From Acanthosoma haemorrhoidale (taxonomy: Eukaryota; Arthropoda; Insecta; Hemiptera; Acanthosomatidae), in NCBI GenBank assembly GCA_930367205.1, contig OV884011.1:122013866-122077865 (forward strand): a stretch of 64,000 nucleotides of DNA, written 5' to 3'. The number at the start of each line of letters is the position of its first letter. Positions within the stretch are counted from its first letter, which is position 1. A program made the position numbers and the translations under genes. Shown here piece after piece: positions 10,740 to 22,290 of the stretch. The notes under the pieces are model-generated. The model ran no database searches. It saw nothing but the letters and a program-made list of their open reading frames with translations, and was not told the DNA's origin.

Positions 10740-11900
10740 TCTTTGTCATAACTTGTAATTTTTATTTAGCGGGAATTTAAAAGTTTAGCAACGCCAGGCC
10801 TACAAGAAAAAAATGTTGGTTATCAAGATAAAATCTGGGCCGCATCAGGTCTGTAAATCTTGCACAGAACATTTGCAACAGTAGATTACCGGGAAAAGAA
10901 AAAGTCTGAAATTCGGTGGTACCATTGGTTAGGAGAGAACACAAAAATCACTTCGATGACTACTATTTCTGTCAAGCAAATATTACTTTGAATGAATCAA
11001 AACAATCGTAGCAAGTGGACCTATCCTGATTTAGTCTCTGCAAGACGCCCGGTCCCTCACTCAAAGTGCCGATCCCAACGTTTCTCCAGCTGCCAGAGCT
11101 CTGTGAGGAGGGGTGTTGTCCCTCTTATCGCCCTTATGATACTACAGTGGCAGTGATTATGAGGGGATCTCATCAACTCCTTAACGTTTCAACCAGGATG
11201 AGTTGAATGACCCCCCCAGAGAAAAATGGTAAACTTTTTCCTTGAACAGCAAAGTGGTCATTCCAAATATTCTTGCTTCTTGTGCCCCTGGGATAGCAGA
11301 AACAAACCACTTCGTTAGTATGGGTCCACACTAATCACTAATGCATGATGAAAAGTTTGAGGAACTATTAAATCTAATGAAGAAAGCAGCTTGGCAAGCA
11401 TAACTCATATTCTCAACGATCAAGTTTGGGTTGTAATGTGTCCTTAAAATTACAGTTCCTGCACTTGCACCTATATTTCTCCGGAAAATCATGGTGCAGT
11501 GAGCGAGGAGCACGGGAAACATTTTCATCAGGAGATTTCAGCTATAGGAAAGAGGTATCAAGGCAAATGGAATCCTAATATGATGGACGATTATTCTTAG
11601 ACTATCAAAAGGGATGCTCCACAGGCAAAATATAGCAGACAATCTTACTTTCTAGATTATAAATGATTTTTCGATGATTTCTAGATGATTAGATGAGTTG
11701 AATGTTTCAATACTGTCTAGAGTTGAGAAGTCAAAAGCAAATACTATCAGAATCACAAATTTTTCTTCCCGACACAAAAAAAAATATATTTTTCCTTCCC
11801 TAGTTTATCATTATTCTGTAAGGAATTATTGATAAAACTTAGAAGAGACAATTAGATCGATACACCCGTGTCTCGACTCATAAAAGGGATCAGTATCTAA
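10740..11900. other. non-coding DNA with a GC-richer patch at 11025-11180
   Basis: No gene is seen. The patch has no match to the transposons here. 11743-11815 resembles 16034-16108 on the other side of LINE-2, giving an imperfect direct repeat around that element. Confidence 0.4.
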
Positions 11901-12159
11901 TTTTTTTTTTTTTCCCTTCATAGCTTCTTTAAATTTACAGATAATTATATATAATTATAGATGCTCAGGTAAATCTATTTACAAATTTCTTTTTTTATTT
12001 CCTGTAGCGTCGCTACATTATATACAGGTTTAGTTATTTTATAAAAATTATATAATGGAATAAACAAGTGTAATGATACACATTATATGTGACTGTACTG
12101 AACTGGCTAATGGAGCTCACCTTTTTGATCAAACTTAAAACTACCTTGCATACTAATTT

Positions 12160-14634
12160 TTAATCTAATTTTTCCCTGACAGTCTGTTCCCATCGATGCA
12201 GGAGGGGTGGTCGGGTCATAGTGTTAAACACTGGGTTGGTTACGTGCTGCAACGAGTCAAAACACTTGATGTGTCTCTGGCGGATGAACTCACCCACCGA
12301 CGGCACACCAAGCAACGGGTGCAGGTCGGCGTTCTTTAACCTCTCGTGAGAGGTATGTCGGACCACTTTTCGCATGATCCCATTCTTGTCTTGTAAATAG
12401 CGGGGCACCGTACAACAGAGCTGGCCGGAGGACACATTTATAGATCATCTGTTTGAGACAAAGCGACAAGTTGGGTGAAGTTAGCCAGTGCCAAAGCCGG
12501 TAAGACCTGTGTTGTACTTTTACTATTTTATTATTAAAATGAGTAGAGAAATGGAAATGCCTATCCATTTTTATACCCAGATAGTTGAGATGACATTGAG
12601 AAAGCTGGTTTCTCAGAAAGTTCTCTTGCCCTCCTATACTATATGATTTTGGCAAGGTTTTTCCCCCTTTTGGAGGTAGAAGATTACGCAGTCGATCTTC
12701 TCGTTGTTTACACTGATGTTTAACATGCTGTCTCTTTGTCATTACATTACAAACTGACTCGGCCTGTGTAAGAGCTCTTTGTGCACTCGTGCTGTTGCTG
12801 TAAACCACATTGTCGTCGGCAAAAGCGATTACCACCGCTTTCTTACAGTTTGTCCCAACAATTTCAGATGTGTACAAGCTGAAAAGAACTGGAGACAAAA
12901 CCACTCCTTGAGGAACTCCACAAGTTAGAGGGAATGGGTTAGAGGGGTAACCACCAACCCGTACCCTCGCCGATCTGTTCTTCAAGAAGGAAACCAACAT
13001 GGTGTATAGCTGCTCTGGGCATTCCCAGTCACAAAGCTGTCGGCATAGCATCCCGTGGAACACTGAGTCGAAAGCCTGCGTGCAGTCCAAGAAGATCATA
13101 GCAGTTGCTGTGTTATTGTTGATACCGAGGGTGGCTTCCGTCTGTACCTTCACAAGCGGATGTTTTGTACTCAGATGACCCTAAAAACCTGTCTGCTCGC
13201 ACGGAATGATAGAATTTTACCGACAGAACCCCTTGAGGTAGTTCAATATTATTTTTTCGAGAATCTTCCCGATGTGAGGGAGGAGACTGATTGGGTGATA
13301 GTGGGCTGGGTGGTCGCTTCTCTTTGTGGGCTTCCACAGCTGGAACAAGATAGTTTGTTTCTACGCTGTAGGGAAGTATCACAACCGGATACATGAATCG
13401 TACAGGTTAACAAGTCGGGCAATCCCTCTCCTCGACAGCTGTTTGAGCAATACCGTTTGCACCCCGTCACCTCCTGGTGCTTGGTTTCCCTGACACCTGC
13501 GAATAATCGCCTTGAGCTCCTTCGGGGAGACAAACACGTAGTTCTGACCTGTCTCCAGCTGCTGAGGAGGTAGTTACTTGTCCTAGCGGCGTTGTCTGCG
13601 GTATAGTGGTCGACAAGTATTTTCGCCGGTTCTTCTGCTGTGTAGAGGGTGTCTCCGTCGTGAAGGTGGACACTTGAGTCCTTCTTGTTAGTGGTTTTAA
13701 GGAGTTTCCAAAACTTACGGAAATCCCCATGTAAGCCACGAAGACGTTCATACCACATTGCTGTCTTCCAATTACTCGACAACCCATGAATTTGCATTGT
13801 GAAAGAGTTTACTACTTTCTTGGCTTGACGAGTCCTTATTCTATATCAGATATTCTTCCAATTATTGCGTAATACAATAAGTCGAAGAATATGGTCTGGC
13901 GGTTTTTGTAGCATGGGTGGCTTCAGGATAAACTTAGGAATAGCAGTGTCAGCTGCACCGACGATGAGCTCGGTCAGGAAAGTTACCTGTCGATCCACTT
14001 CCTCTGCAGTGCGGAGAACAGAAACCGTATGCAATTGGTGGGAAAGTTGTGATCGATACAGGTCCCAGTCGGGTCGACTATAGTCGTACTTCGTGGGACG
14101 TTCCACCGTCAATGGACAGGCAGGTGGTCCGTCGTCACTAAGTCCTGAGTCTCACAATTGTTTATCCTGTGCTGCTGTTTTGTGAGTAAGAGATCTAGGG
14201 TGGAGGTAATTGTACTGTCACGTCTATGGCATTATTCCACAGAGGATGCCACGCATTTAAGTCTCCGACAACCCAGTGGTTGTTTTTCTTAGCGCACTCT
14301 CTAAGAAGGGCTGAGAACTCTTGGAGAGACGCCCTCGGTCTCAATGAAATGGGTGGGCCCAAGTCTATCTTCACCGTCAAGTGAAGGAGCCTGACAACAA
14401 ATGGCGCAGCCACTTTCATCCATGTGATACCGTGTCGTATAGCCACCATAATACCAATGTAGGCATCAGTCCGTTCGATGATAATAGAGTAGCCCTGTAG
14501 CCTTACGTTCTGGTTCACAATTCTCAGGTCCGTTAGCAAGAGGATGTCCGGTGTGGAGATTGCTATTAGCGATATTCTTCGAGTATAGTCATCAGACCAC
14601 CAACGTTGAAGTTAAGTATCTTGTACTTACCCAT
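12160..14634 (-). pseudogene. LINE-2 ORF2: endonuclease-reverse transcriptase, broken
   Basis: The predicted start ATG (14634-14632) reads MGKYKILNFNVGGL, a usual Jockey ORF2 opening. The endonuclease shows VGDLNAWHPLW near 14230, with the catalytic Asp present. The linker is spread over frames 14112-13846 and 13797-13249. The RT frame (13153-12290) has FLDCTQAFDSVFH, CGVPQGVVLSPVLFSLY and FADD (12812-12823). The C-terminal tail continues in another frame (12435-12160) with GVPSVGEFIRQRHIKCFDSL. At least four frame changes are needed to read it through. The core RT motifs are intact, so decay is moderate. Confidence 0.86.
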
Positions 14635-15925
14635 GGCGTGACAATGGAGCAAATACGGTCTGTAGTCCGGACATAAATTCCCTGATCATGGTCTCGAGAA
14701 TCGAGAACCAGGGCGGAAGGCCAGGGGTGTCACGTCTTGATGACGTTGCAGAGGCGACTTCTGCATACGTCGCTCCTCCTGTGAAGTTCGGTGTGGTGGT
14801 GGGCGACTGTTGGTTACTTCTCCTAGTAGGCTGCTGGCGTTGCTGACAAACGGCGCTTTCCCCGTCTGCTTCTGCTTCTTCTTCTGGTCCGCGGCGGCTT
14901 GTAGCTTTACACGGTAGGGGGCATGCACTGTAAGAGGCTACGTAAGGTCCCCCACAGTTGGAGCACTTTGCTTCTTTGTCACATTCGAACAACGAACACA
15001 GACGACTTTTTTGCCACAGTGGTTTTTAGTGTGGCCAAACTCCTGGCACCTGTAGCATTGTGGCATGCCTTTTTGCTGTATATAGGGGACCACCCTAAAA
15101 AGGACATAATTGATCCTCCAAATTTTTTTGGAGGTCATCTATTGGTAGCCGGCGCCACCGTCACTAAGATTGGTGAGATCTCGGTTTTCATGCCGTGGGA
15201 GGGGTCCGTCTTTCGAATGCGCCAGACATCCAAAACCCCCGGAGCAGTTCTTAAAGTTTCTTTTATTATTTTTATATCCTCACTCACATCGATACCAATG
15301 ATTAAGAACTTTTTTAACCGTAGACCTCCTCTTGGGGCATAGGGGTGGTGTGGAGTGTGCTCTTGTTTTAGGGCAGGTATCACTTTTTTTCCATTACCCT
15401 CGTTATCGAAAAACAGCATGACCCCCTTTTGAAAGGGCCAAAAGGAGTAGGCTGAAACCCCGATATGTGCCAAGCTCGCGCTGGTGGTAGAGGGTGGCTC
15501 TGGCACAGTTATGCCGGCCGGTGTGGGTTTTTCACAGGGTGGTTGTGTTGGGTGCTGGGAACCACTGTATGTTTGAAGTTTGGTTTTGGGAAGCCGGTCG
15601 TATCTATTACTCACGACCACTTCCTGCGTAGGTTTCGGCCGCACCACCCTAGCGACATATTTCATGGGGTCAGCCACAAATCCGGTGGATTCTGATTCGA
15701 CTGGTGCCGGGGAAGCATGGCGGGTGTATGAACCTCCATGTTCAGAGGAGTAGCGTGCCTATGCCCGTGCATACGACTGTAATCCTCGGTAAGCCTTGCT
15801 GGTCTGTCTATTCCAGTGCAGCGATCGGAATGGGGCACCGACCCCCTTCTTGGTGAAACTTTGGTGGTATGTGGCCTTGTGGAATAAATAAATAAATAAA
15901 GAAGTGAGATAGAATTATATCTCAC
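14627..15925 (-). pseudogene. LINE-2 ORF1: zinc-knuckle RNA-binding protein, broken
   Basis: Three frames together make a Jockey ORF1: 15925-15662 (basic N-terminus), 15677-15135 (variable region then an RNA-binding-like segment, KKFLIIGIDVSEDIKIIKE) and 15138-14627 in two overlapping phases. Knuckles are CYRCQEFGHTKNHC, CVRC and CSNCGGPYVASYSAC. The last frame ends at 14627-14629 in an ATGGGTAA string in which the ORF2 ATG overlaps the ORF1 stop. That arrangement suggests termination-reinitiation for ORF2. Frame changes near 15670, 15136 and 14990 inactivate it. Confidence 0.8.
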
Positions 15926-15929
15926 TTCT
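15900..15929. other. perfect 12-bp inverted repeat (hairpin)
   Basis: AGAAGTGAGATA and its exact reverse complement TATCTCACTTCT are separated by six bases. It lies at the presumed 5' edge of LINE-2 beside a short AAAT repeat (15884-15899). It could be a structural element of the LINE 5' end or flanking DNA. Confidence 0.7.
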
Positions 15930-15964
15930 AACTCCGAAGTGACATTTTACAAAGGTGTCATTCA

Positions 15965-16110
15965 ACCTTTATCTTGCGAGAGGTGTTTCTGGATTAGAGC
16001 AAAAAACGTAAATTAATCACTTGTTTAGTACCAGATAATCAGAATCACGTATTTTTCTTCCTGAGATGAAAAATAAAATATTTTTAGTTCCCCTGTGTAA
16101 TCATTTTAAT
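15965..16110. repeat. dispersed repeat shared with 30.18-30.26 kb and 11.74-11.82 kb
   Basis: 'GAGAGGTGTTTCT' followed by 'TTGTTTAGTA' and 'GATAATC' recurs in the same order at about 30194-30255. The right part (16034-16108) resembles 11743-11815. The family is unknown. Confidence 0.55.
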
Positions 16111-16419
16111 CCTCTCTGGTTGAAGACTGTGGATTACACTCATACACATTTTTCATATATACATATAATGAGTGCTTCTATAAAGTGATCTGATGGAAAT
16201 AATATTAAAACTATTCAGTTTTTGACTACTAATAATTAATTATGGATATGTACTTTCTTATTATTTATTCTATATTATTCTTCATTATGTCTAACGGTTT
16301 TTTTTTAAGTGGACCATAAAAAAAAAGATCCAAAACTTGGGAAGGTTCCCAAAGGTTTTTAAATCATAAAGTTTACCTCAAGTATAATATATTAAGGGTA
16401 ATTTAATTTGCCGATTCAA
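16111..16419. other. AT-rich non-coding DNA
   Basis: No frame, repeat or RNA structure was recognised. Confidence 0.45.
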
Positions 16420-16940
16420 TATATTATGATAAAATTACAACCTGCCTTATTGGTTAATAAGTTATTGTGATAAATGTTCTCATTCGCACCATATTTCCAA
16501 TTTTTATTCAGTCGCTCATTCATACATTATTTACAAACAGCCCAGATACCTCCCAAATCCACATAGTTGTCAGCTCTCTCGCATGTGAAAGATAAAGCAA
16601 AGTCTTGTGAAGTCCCCCAATCTCCTCTGGATACGAGCCAGTGAAGGCTCACCAAGAGCTTGAGAGTAACGACGCTCAGGACATGATTGGAGAAACTGAC
16701 CGTTGCCAGGATTCCAACTGCCACGTATTTATAGCAGGTCCCGAAGCCACTGCCGCTTAGCTAGTCTCCGAGGAGGATTATAGGTATGAGTAGCGCAGTG
16801 TAATGACTTTCATGAACTTGGAAGGGATGAGTTCAAGAATGTAGGGTATATTATGATCGTTATGAAGGGTTTTGTTTCTGACGTGATAAGGCGCATTTAC
16901 TATTGTTCTCAGGACTTTTAATTAAAAATATTGGATACGC
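16420..16940 (-). mobile_element. 5'-truncated LINE-1-type copy (3' UTR and C-terminus)
   Basis: It aligns along its length with LINE-1 from about 3655 to 4230: the same 'ATGATAAAATTACAA' start, a similar 'GACATGATTGGAGAAACTG' and a similar 'GGATGAGTTCAAGAATGTAGGG'. It is clearly diverged. The body ends at 'GGATACGC', where LINE-1 continues into the RT C-terminus. It is therefore an old insertion retaining about 0.5 kb. Confidence 0.8.
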
Positions 16941-16992
16941 CTAACAGTCACCTACATTATTTTCACAAGACCATTGTGAATAAATTGGTGTC

Positions 16993-17146
16993 GTGGCTGC
17001 TAATAATATTGATTTTGGCGACCATACCATAAATGTTGCTTATGAAATACTTTTTATTATAGTGGATGGGAATGTATGTAATGTAATTTGCGATACGAAT
17101 CGTGTTACATTTGCTGTTGTGTCCCTAGAGACATAAATGTACAAAC
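16993..17146 (+). other. possible coding relic upstream of the small spliced gene
   Basis: One frame stays open for about 50 codons from just after a TAA near 16989 to the TAA at about 17144-17146. It reads protein-like, for example DFGDHTINVAYEILFIIVDG. It has no Met start. No family was recognised. It may be a decayed exon of the same locus as 17258-17531 or a chance open stretch in AT-rich DNA. Confidence 0.2.
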
Positions 17147-17257
17147 AACATTTCAATGCAATGAAACTGTTTACAATTTTGATATACCATCATTGTTGGA
17201 TACGATCATTTGAATATTTATTACATACTCATTTGTCCTATCGTTTATAGTACAAAA

Positions 17258-17531
17258 ATGGTAAGTTAGAGGGGAAGAAAATAATAAATTTTATGCCTGT
17301 ATCATTGCGTAAATTGTTAATTCATGGTCCCGCTTTCATCATTCACAATTCCTATAGGTCAAACAAATGTCAGAAGAAGCATTGGAGTGGAGGCATAAGG
17401 ATATTCGGCGTATCCGCGAAACTAATGCCCGAAAAAATTCGCATATCAAAGCAAACAAAGATATTGTAGCAATGCTTCTTCTGATATATGACCCAGAGCT
17501 TGGTTTATGGAAAGCAAAAAAGCAAAATTAG
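17258..17531 (+). CDS. candidate two-exon small gene, 58 residues, function unknown
   Basis: Exon 1 contributes ATG (17258-17260) directly before a strong donor GTAAGT (17261-17266). Exon 2 runs from 17358, after the acceptor CCTATAG, to the TAG at 17529-17531. The 97-bp intron keeps the frame, giving 58 residues starting MVKQMSEEALEWRHKD and ending LYKAKKQN-like (actual last residues LWKAKKQN). The product is basic and charged, with a hydrophobic patch VAMLLLIYDPELGLW near residues 38-52, and has no signal peptide or zinc motif. The frame also stays open 25 codons upstream of the ATG, so a longer first exon is possible. An AATAAA lies near 17664. Codons are less AT-biased than the surroundings. 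I recognise no family; it could be a small host gene or the intron-bearing remnant of a DNA transposon. Confidence 0.45.
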
Positions 17532-17662
17532 TCGAGACATTCTTGAATAATTTGCTAGAATATCATGAAATATTACTATATATATATATTATTATAACAT
17601 TGCAATATTATATTATTATTATTTTGATATTAGATGACTGTTACGTTGTTTTGAGTTTATAT

Positions 17663-17668
17663 CAATAA
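17663..17668 (+). promoter_or_regulatory. candidate polyadenylation signal
   Basis: AATAAA within 'CAATAAAAATAAAAATG', about 130 bases after the stop of the small spliced candidate and followed by a T-rich stretch. Such hexamers are common in AT-rich DNA, so support is modest. Confidence 0.3.
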
Positions 17669-17891
17669 AAATAAAAATGTTTATTTGAAAATAACTAGTG
17701 GATATTGATTTTTTTCCATTATCTCCATTACTTGGATACATTGAGCCTATGCAATTCGAACAGCGCAGTAAGTTTTCTTTTTTTAAATATCTGAATTTGT
17801 TCATATTTTTAATTTTCCGTTTATTTATCGTTATTTGATATAATTTATTTTTTTCATAATTTATGGTAATTTGATTTGTTGATTTTCTGAG

Positions 17892-17930
17892 TACGAGGGT
17901 GGTCTGAAAAGTTTCCGACCTAACAAAGCT
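17892..17930 (+). mobile_element. orphan mariner-type terminal inverted repeat
   Basis: 'TACGAGGGTGGTCTGAAAAG' continuing into TTTCCGACC is the form of insect mariner termini, starting with the TA target dinucleotide. I find no matching reverse-complement terminus or transposase frame downstream within the window. It therefore appears to be a truncated or solo end, perhaps with some 5' UTR to about 18060. Confidence 0.6.
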
Positions 17931-20169
17931 TTTATTTCACTAGCTTTTATTTATTTTATTATCATCTTCATGTTGAGGTCAGAAACTACCTGTGTACAAG
18001 TGCCTAATTGTTATTTGACTATCGTTTGTTAAGTAAAGTGTGAAATTAAACTAAAAAATATAAGTACGATAACCTAAAAGTAATTATAATTGAATATTTT
18101 TTTGAAAATGTGACTGATCAAACATTTTTCTTATTTCTCAGAGGTTGTTTCAAATCGAGTAATTGATTCTATTAATACACAAAGAAAAAAAAAATCTATT
18201 AGAAAATTGAAAAAATTATTTACTATTATGGAGCTAAATTGTAGTCAAAATAAAATGGGTAGGAAAGGCTGTGAGAAAGACTGGTTGAATACAGGGCCAT
18301 TAAGTGAAAACATGAAAGCTACTAATTACCCCACCTCTCTTGCCCGTAAAACCTCAATTTTCTTACTCCCTACCGACTTGTTTCTTATTTAGGAGCCGCT
18401 CCGTCTCGATTGCAGGGCCCTGTATAAAAATTATTGCAGCAGCTAAATGCTTACGGTGGGCCATTGCAGACTCCTGTGCACGGCCTATTCGCTCACTAAT
18501 TATCCGGTATCCATTACAAGGACCGCTCGTTAAAAATTATCAATAAAACCAGGGAAAACGTGTTATTATAAAATGTTAAATTACAATCATTAACTCAATA
18601 TTTTTTTTGTTAAATAGGATTTCCTTTTCAATGTGATTATTGCAAAAAATACAATGACCTTTCATTAACAAAGATATTTTACTAGTTATTAACCTAATAA
18701 CATTTACCTATAGTGTACTAGCAACAAACTAGACCCACTGATTCACAAAATACATTTATAATTTGCATAGCTATTATATATTTTTCAGCGCGTTATCCAA
18801 ATCTTTAGCAAGCTATAAAACGATTTCCCAATTATCACCCTTGATATACAAAGAACACAAATATTTCACGCAATAATCGATGGAAAACAAATCTTTATTG
18901 CATTCCTATGTGCAAGCATAATAGTTATACTAATATCATTCCAATAAAAATCTCAATCGATTGACTTTAGGGGGTATATTGAAAACTGAGATAGTTTGGA
19001 GACCCATGGTTCTAGAAAGGGTAGGGGCTCCAGCAAAGCTTGGGAAGCTTGAGAATGGCTTTATCGTCAGCAAATTCATAACTGAGATAGTTTTAAATTG
19101 TATAGAGGAGCATGTTAAGGAAAAAAGTGAAAAAATCCCAGCGTAGAAAAAAATAATAAATTAAAAAATGATCTATTATATGATTCAGTTTTGTAAGACT
19201 GTAATATAACTGATAACGGCTATTACGAGTAGAATAATAACAATCTTTTGAAAGTTTTGAATCAGAGTCTTGAATAAATCAAAATAAATTAATCCATCAA
19301 ATATCACCCCCTATGAAGAAGAAGCGACAAGGCGCTGAGGTACATGCGTGTTTAATGCTATGATTTTACCTCTCAGCCCTAATTTAAGTATTTATACTTC
19401 TTTATTCAAGTGATTACTTATTTATCCTCACGAGGTTGAAGAATCGCGTCCAAACATCCACCTAAAAAAATACTTCGTTTTATCACAATTTCTATTCGTT
19501 ATCGCAAACAATTTTGGTAAATGTTTATTTTGAATCTAAATTAATACCATTATATCTATATTTCTTACCAATACTAGATTGGTCTTTTACTTTGTTACTT
19601 ATTTCTGACATAGTTTTTCCTATTATTCATGAAAATAATCATTTAAATATATGTTACAGAAGGTGTTGTGCATCGTCTGAAAATAACGCAATATTAAATT
19701 TTGTGATGTATAAAGTGCACTAATACGTTTATGAACTGGTCCTACTATTGATCTCCGGGGATATACAATCAATATATGTTTACTATTTCATCTAACGTAA
19801 ATTCCCATTAAATAAGTAATTCGGAAATGTTTCGTTTAACTACTTAAATATTAGGCCCGGACCATACTAGGTAAAAAGCCTTCTCTACGCCGACAGGGCC
19901 ACATCCGTATGCTTATATAAATTAAAATGTTATTCTTCTATTTATGAGTGGAGTTACGACATACAACTACAGTTACTAGAAAAATAATAGGTGATAGCTA
20001 ACAATAAATAAAAACAGGTGTTGGAGACCAAAGGCCGAAGAGTACGTAATAGGTCCGTGGCGAAAAGATGATCGACCGTTCCGATAAATAAGTTGTTATC
20101 TCCTCCCCCCCCCTTCTTCTAGTCCAGTAAAGGAATATAATCATAAAACAAATATGAAAGAGGACGCAG
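17931..20169. other. AT-rich non-coding DNA with an island at about 18290-18545
   Basis: The island is GC-richer and holds overlapping 61- and 68-codon frames without domains. It includes 'CAGGGCCCTG'. The rest is AT-rich with only short frames. Nothing else was recognised. Confidence 0.4.
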
Positions 20170-20695
20170 CTACATAAAACTAGGTATAAAAGCGAGATGG
20201 AGGAAATAAGGGGTTAGGGCGGGCCTGGTAGAAATTGAAAGGAGGAGACTGTGATGGATAGGTAACCGCTGGAGACTAAGACGTTAGCCTGCCTGTAATT
20301 ACCTGTAATCATTATTTATTACTCTAATAACCGGCCTCCAAACCGCCAGTTAATATTTTACTTAGGGCGATTCAACTCGATCACACTTCTGGAGCTTCAT
20401 TTTTACCCGTCTCTTCTGTTCGAGTCCTGTGTTTAGCCTCGGAGATTTACTATAGTGGCCGCCTCTGCCGTCACGACTGGAGCCTCCAGCCAGCCTCTCG
20501 CTCTGTCACAGTCTGCCTAGTGCCCACCTTCATCACGAAGTTCCAGCGCGCTCCGTCTCAATTCAGGATCGCTCCAGTAAAGTGCTAATAGTGTCGGTGA
20601 TAAATTGTTTGTAGTCACGAGGGCGTCTCAATCTGTAAGCATAAACACTAAATCTGAGAAGAGGTAATCGGCCCACCGAAGCAACTATGTAAGTG
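20170..20695 (+). promoter_or_regulatory. GC-rich block: candidate promoter / 5' exon
   Basis: The block is markedly GC-richer than its flanks and shares nothing with the transposons here. It contains TATAAAA near 20186 and a long C/T-rich, exon-like stretch (20400-20600). Two GTAAG donor-like sites follow, near 20634 (GTAAGC) and 20689 (ATGTAAGTG). The pattern fits a non-coding first exon of a plus-strand gene whose later exons lie outside the window. It could equally be a conserved regulatory element. No downstream coding exon was found. Confidence 0.3.
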
Positions 20696-21719
20696 CTTCA
20701 AATATGTTAGATGTAAGAAACTACACTGTATTAGACAAAATCCCCTCCATAATCTGGCCTAGCAATCCAAGAAAAGTTTTTTTTTTTTACATTACAGTAA
20801 GGCTAAGAACACACCAACAGGTGCATTATACAATTGTGAACCGAATTAGTCAAAAACACCCTTATTATCTTCTTTAAACACAACTGAAATTAATTTTTTT
20901 TATTATTTACTTCATTTTCCAATGAAAACATTATTAGTTATTGCCGAACCCAAGGGAGAAGGACCACTTTCATTCGAGTCGAGGGCGATCGTTTTTCTTC
21001 TAAAGTATGTCCGCACATTATGACAGTAGTTGTAAAAATAAGCTAATGGATCTGATACTTTAATGTTAATTGCAACAACATCGAAACATAGTGATTAGGT
21101 ATTGGTTAAAACCTACATGTATGAAAATACAATCAAAAGTCAAAAAGTTCTAACTTCTCCTCATCTTGAAAGACATTTAAGTCGATGATTTAATGATATT
21201 CCAAATCCATAAGCTGGTTGAATTTTATGTGGTTTGCGCCGATTTCAATTGGTCTTCTATGTCAATCTTTTAACTAGTTAGTTTTTTTTAAAGTCTATTC
21301 AAAGCACTTTTTTAAAAATCAGTTAATACTTTGAATTTAAGAAACTCTGGTGGGGCTCCATAGGTATCTCTTGATATTAACATTTTATTTCATATATATT
21401 AAAAAATACAATTTAGTTCATAAACCAATTTTAGTCCATATTTTTTGCTTCAATTTCTTCATACTAACATGCTAACCTCCTTCTAAATAAATAGTAGGGG
21501 GCCCCAAATCTCAAAACTGTATACATTTCATACTGTCCATTATGTTTTAATAACTTGTCATTACATGTATATTCACTTGATTAATTAAACTTATTAAACT
21601 CTCTGGTCACCAGATTGTTTTTTCATCTTTAAGCGGCCTTTTGTTTCAACTTTACTGTATTTAAGACCTCAAGCGATTCACGAACTCTCAATATTCTCCA
21701 GAGCAAAAAACAAATTCAA
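20696..21719. other. AT-rich non-coding DNA
   Basis: No frame of note, repeat or RNA gene was seen. Confidence 0.5.
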
Positions 21720-22290
21720 TTTATAAAATGAATTTAAATAGGAATGTTCAGGCCTTTGATCGAGTAAGGCACCAGCGCTTACTCCTTTCATGTCACTTTA
21801 ACCATTTTTCACTCATTCTGTTCTCCAAGATTGTTGTTCAACCAAAACACCTACCTTACTTATACAGTAAGGTTATACTAGACAAGCGACGCACTTGGGG
21901 CCCTCACATCACATCCAAACGACAAGAAACCATCAGACGATACAAACTCCTTCTCTGCCTCATAGACAATCGATCAAAAATAATAATAGAAAACATGAGA
22001 CTGATCTAACAACTATACTTCAACCTAACTGGTGCTACGGAATTGAAGTCTGAGGGAGTTCCAAGCTCTCCGATATCCTTTGCATTCAACCCCTGCAATC
22101 CAAAATTCTCCGCAAGATAGCCAATTCGTCAGGCTGATCTCAACTCTGACGATTCCATTCATCTAAGGCCAAACAACCTCCCGCTGCCAGATCTTCCAAT
22201 TCCCCTTTCCTGACCATGATAACCGTAGGATAAAGCTCTGTTCTCCCTCCTCGTCCCCGGTTTCATCTGGGAATGCATGAAGAGGAGAAA
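21720..22290 (+). pseudogene. decayed Jockey-type LINE fragment (RT C-terminal half)
   Basis: The frame at 21728-22009 contains QAFDRVRHQRL, the RT palm motif usually AFDRVWH. It then passes, after an apparent internal deletion, to YLYSKVILDKRRTWGPHI and KRQETIRRYKLLL, the Jockey thumb region (compare LDKRLTWNPH at 58.9 kb). Beyond the stop near 22009 other frames give WCYGIEV and QPLQSKILRKI, matching the conserved WTYGIELWG...QSFQSKVLRTI. The GVPQG and FADD segments are missing. This is a very old plus-strand copy. Confidence 0.75.

Larger units (their letters stand above)
11901..15930 (-). mobile_element. Jockey-like LINE (LINE-2), diverged from LINE-1
   Basis: A minus-strand non-LTR retrotransposon. 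Its poly(A) end is the T-run at 11901-11913. The 3' UTR (to about 12160) is shared with the copies at 39.6-39.84 kb and 55.69-55.75 kb. ORF2 spans 12160-14634 and ORF1 about 14627-15925. The 5' boundary is uncertain; a 12-bp-stem hairpin at 15900-15929 may lie at or beyond it. Proteins differ clearly from LINE-1, so this is a separate family. All coding regions contain frame changes. Confidence 0.85.
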
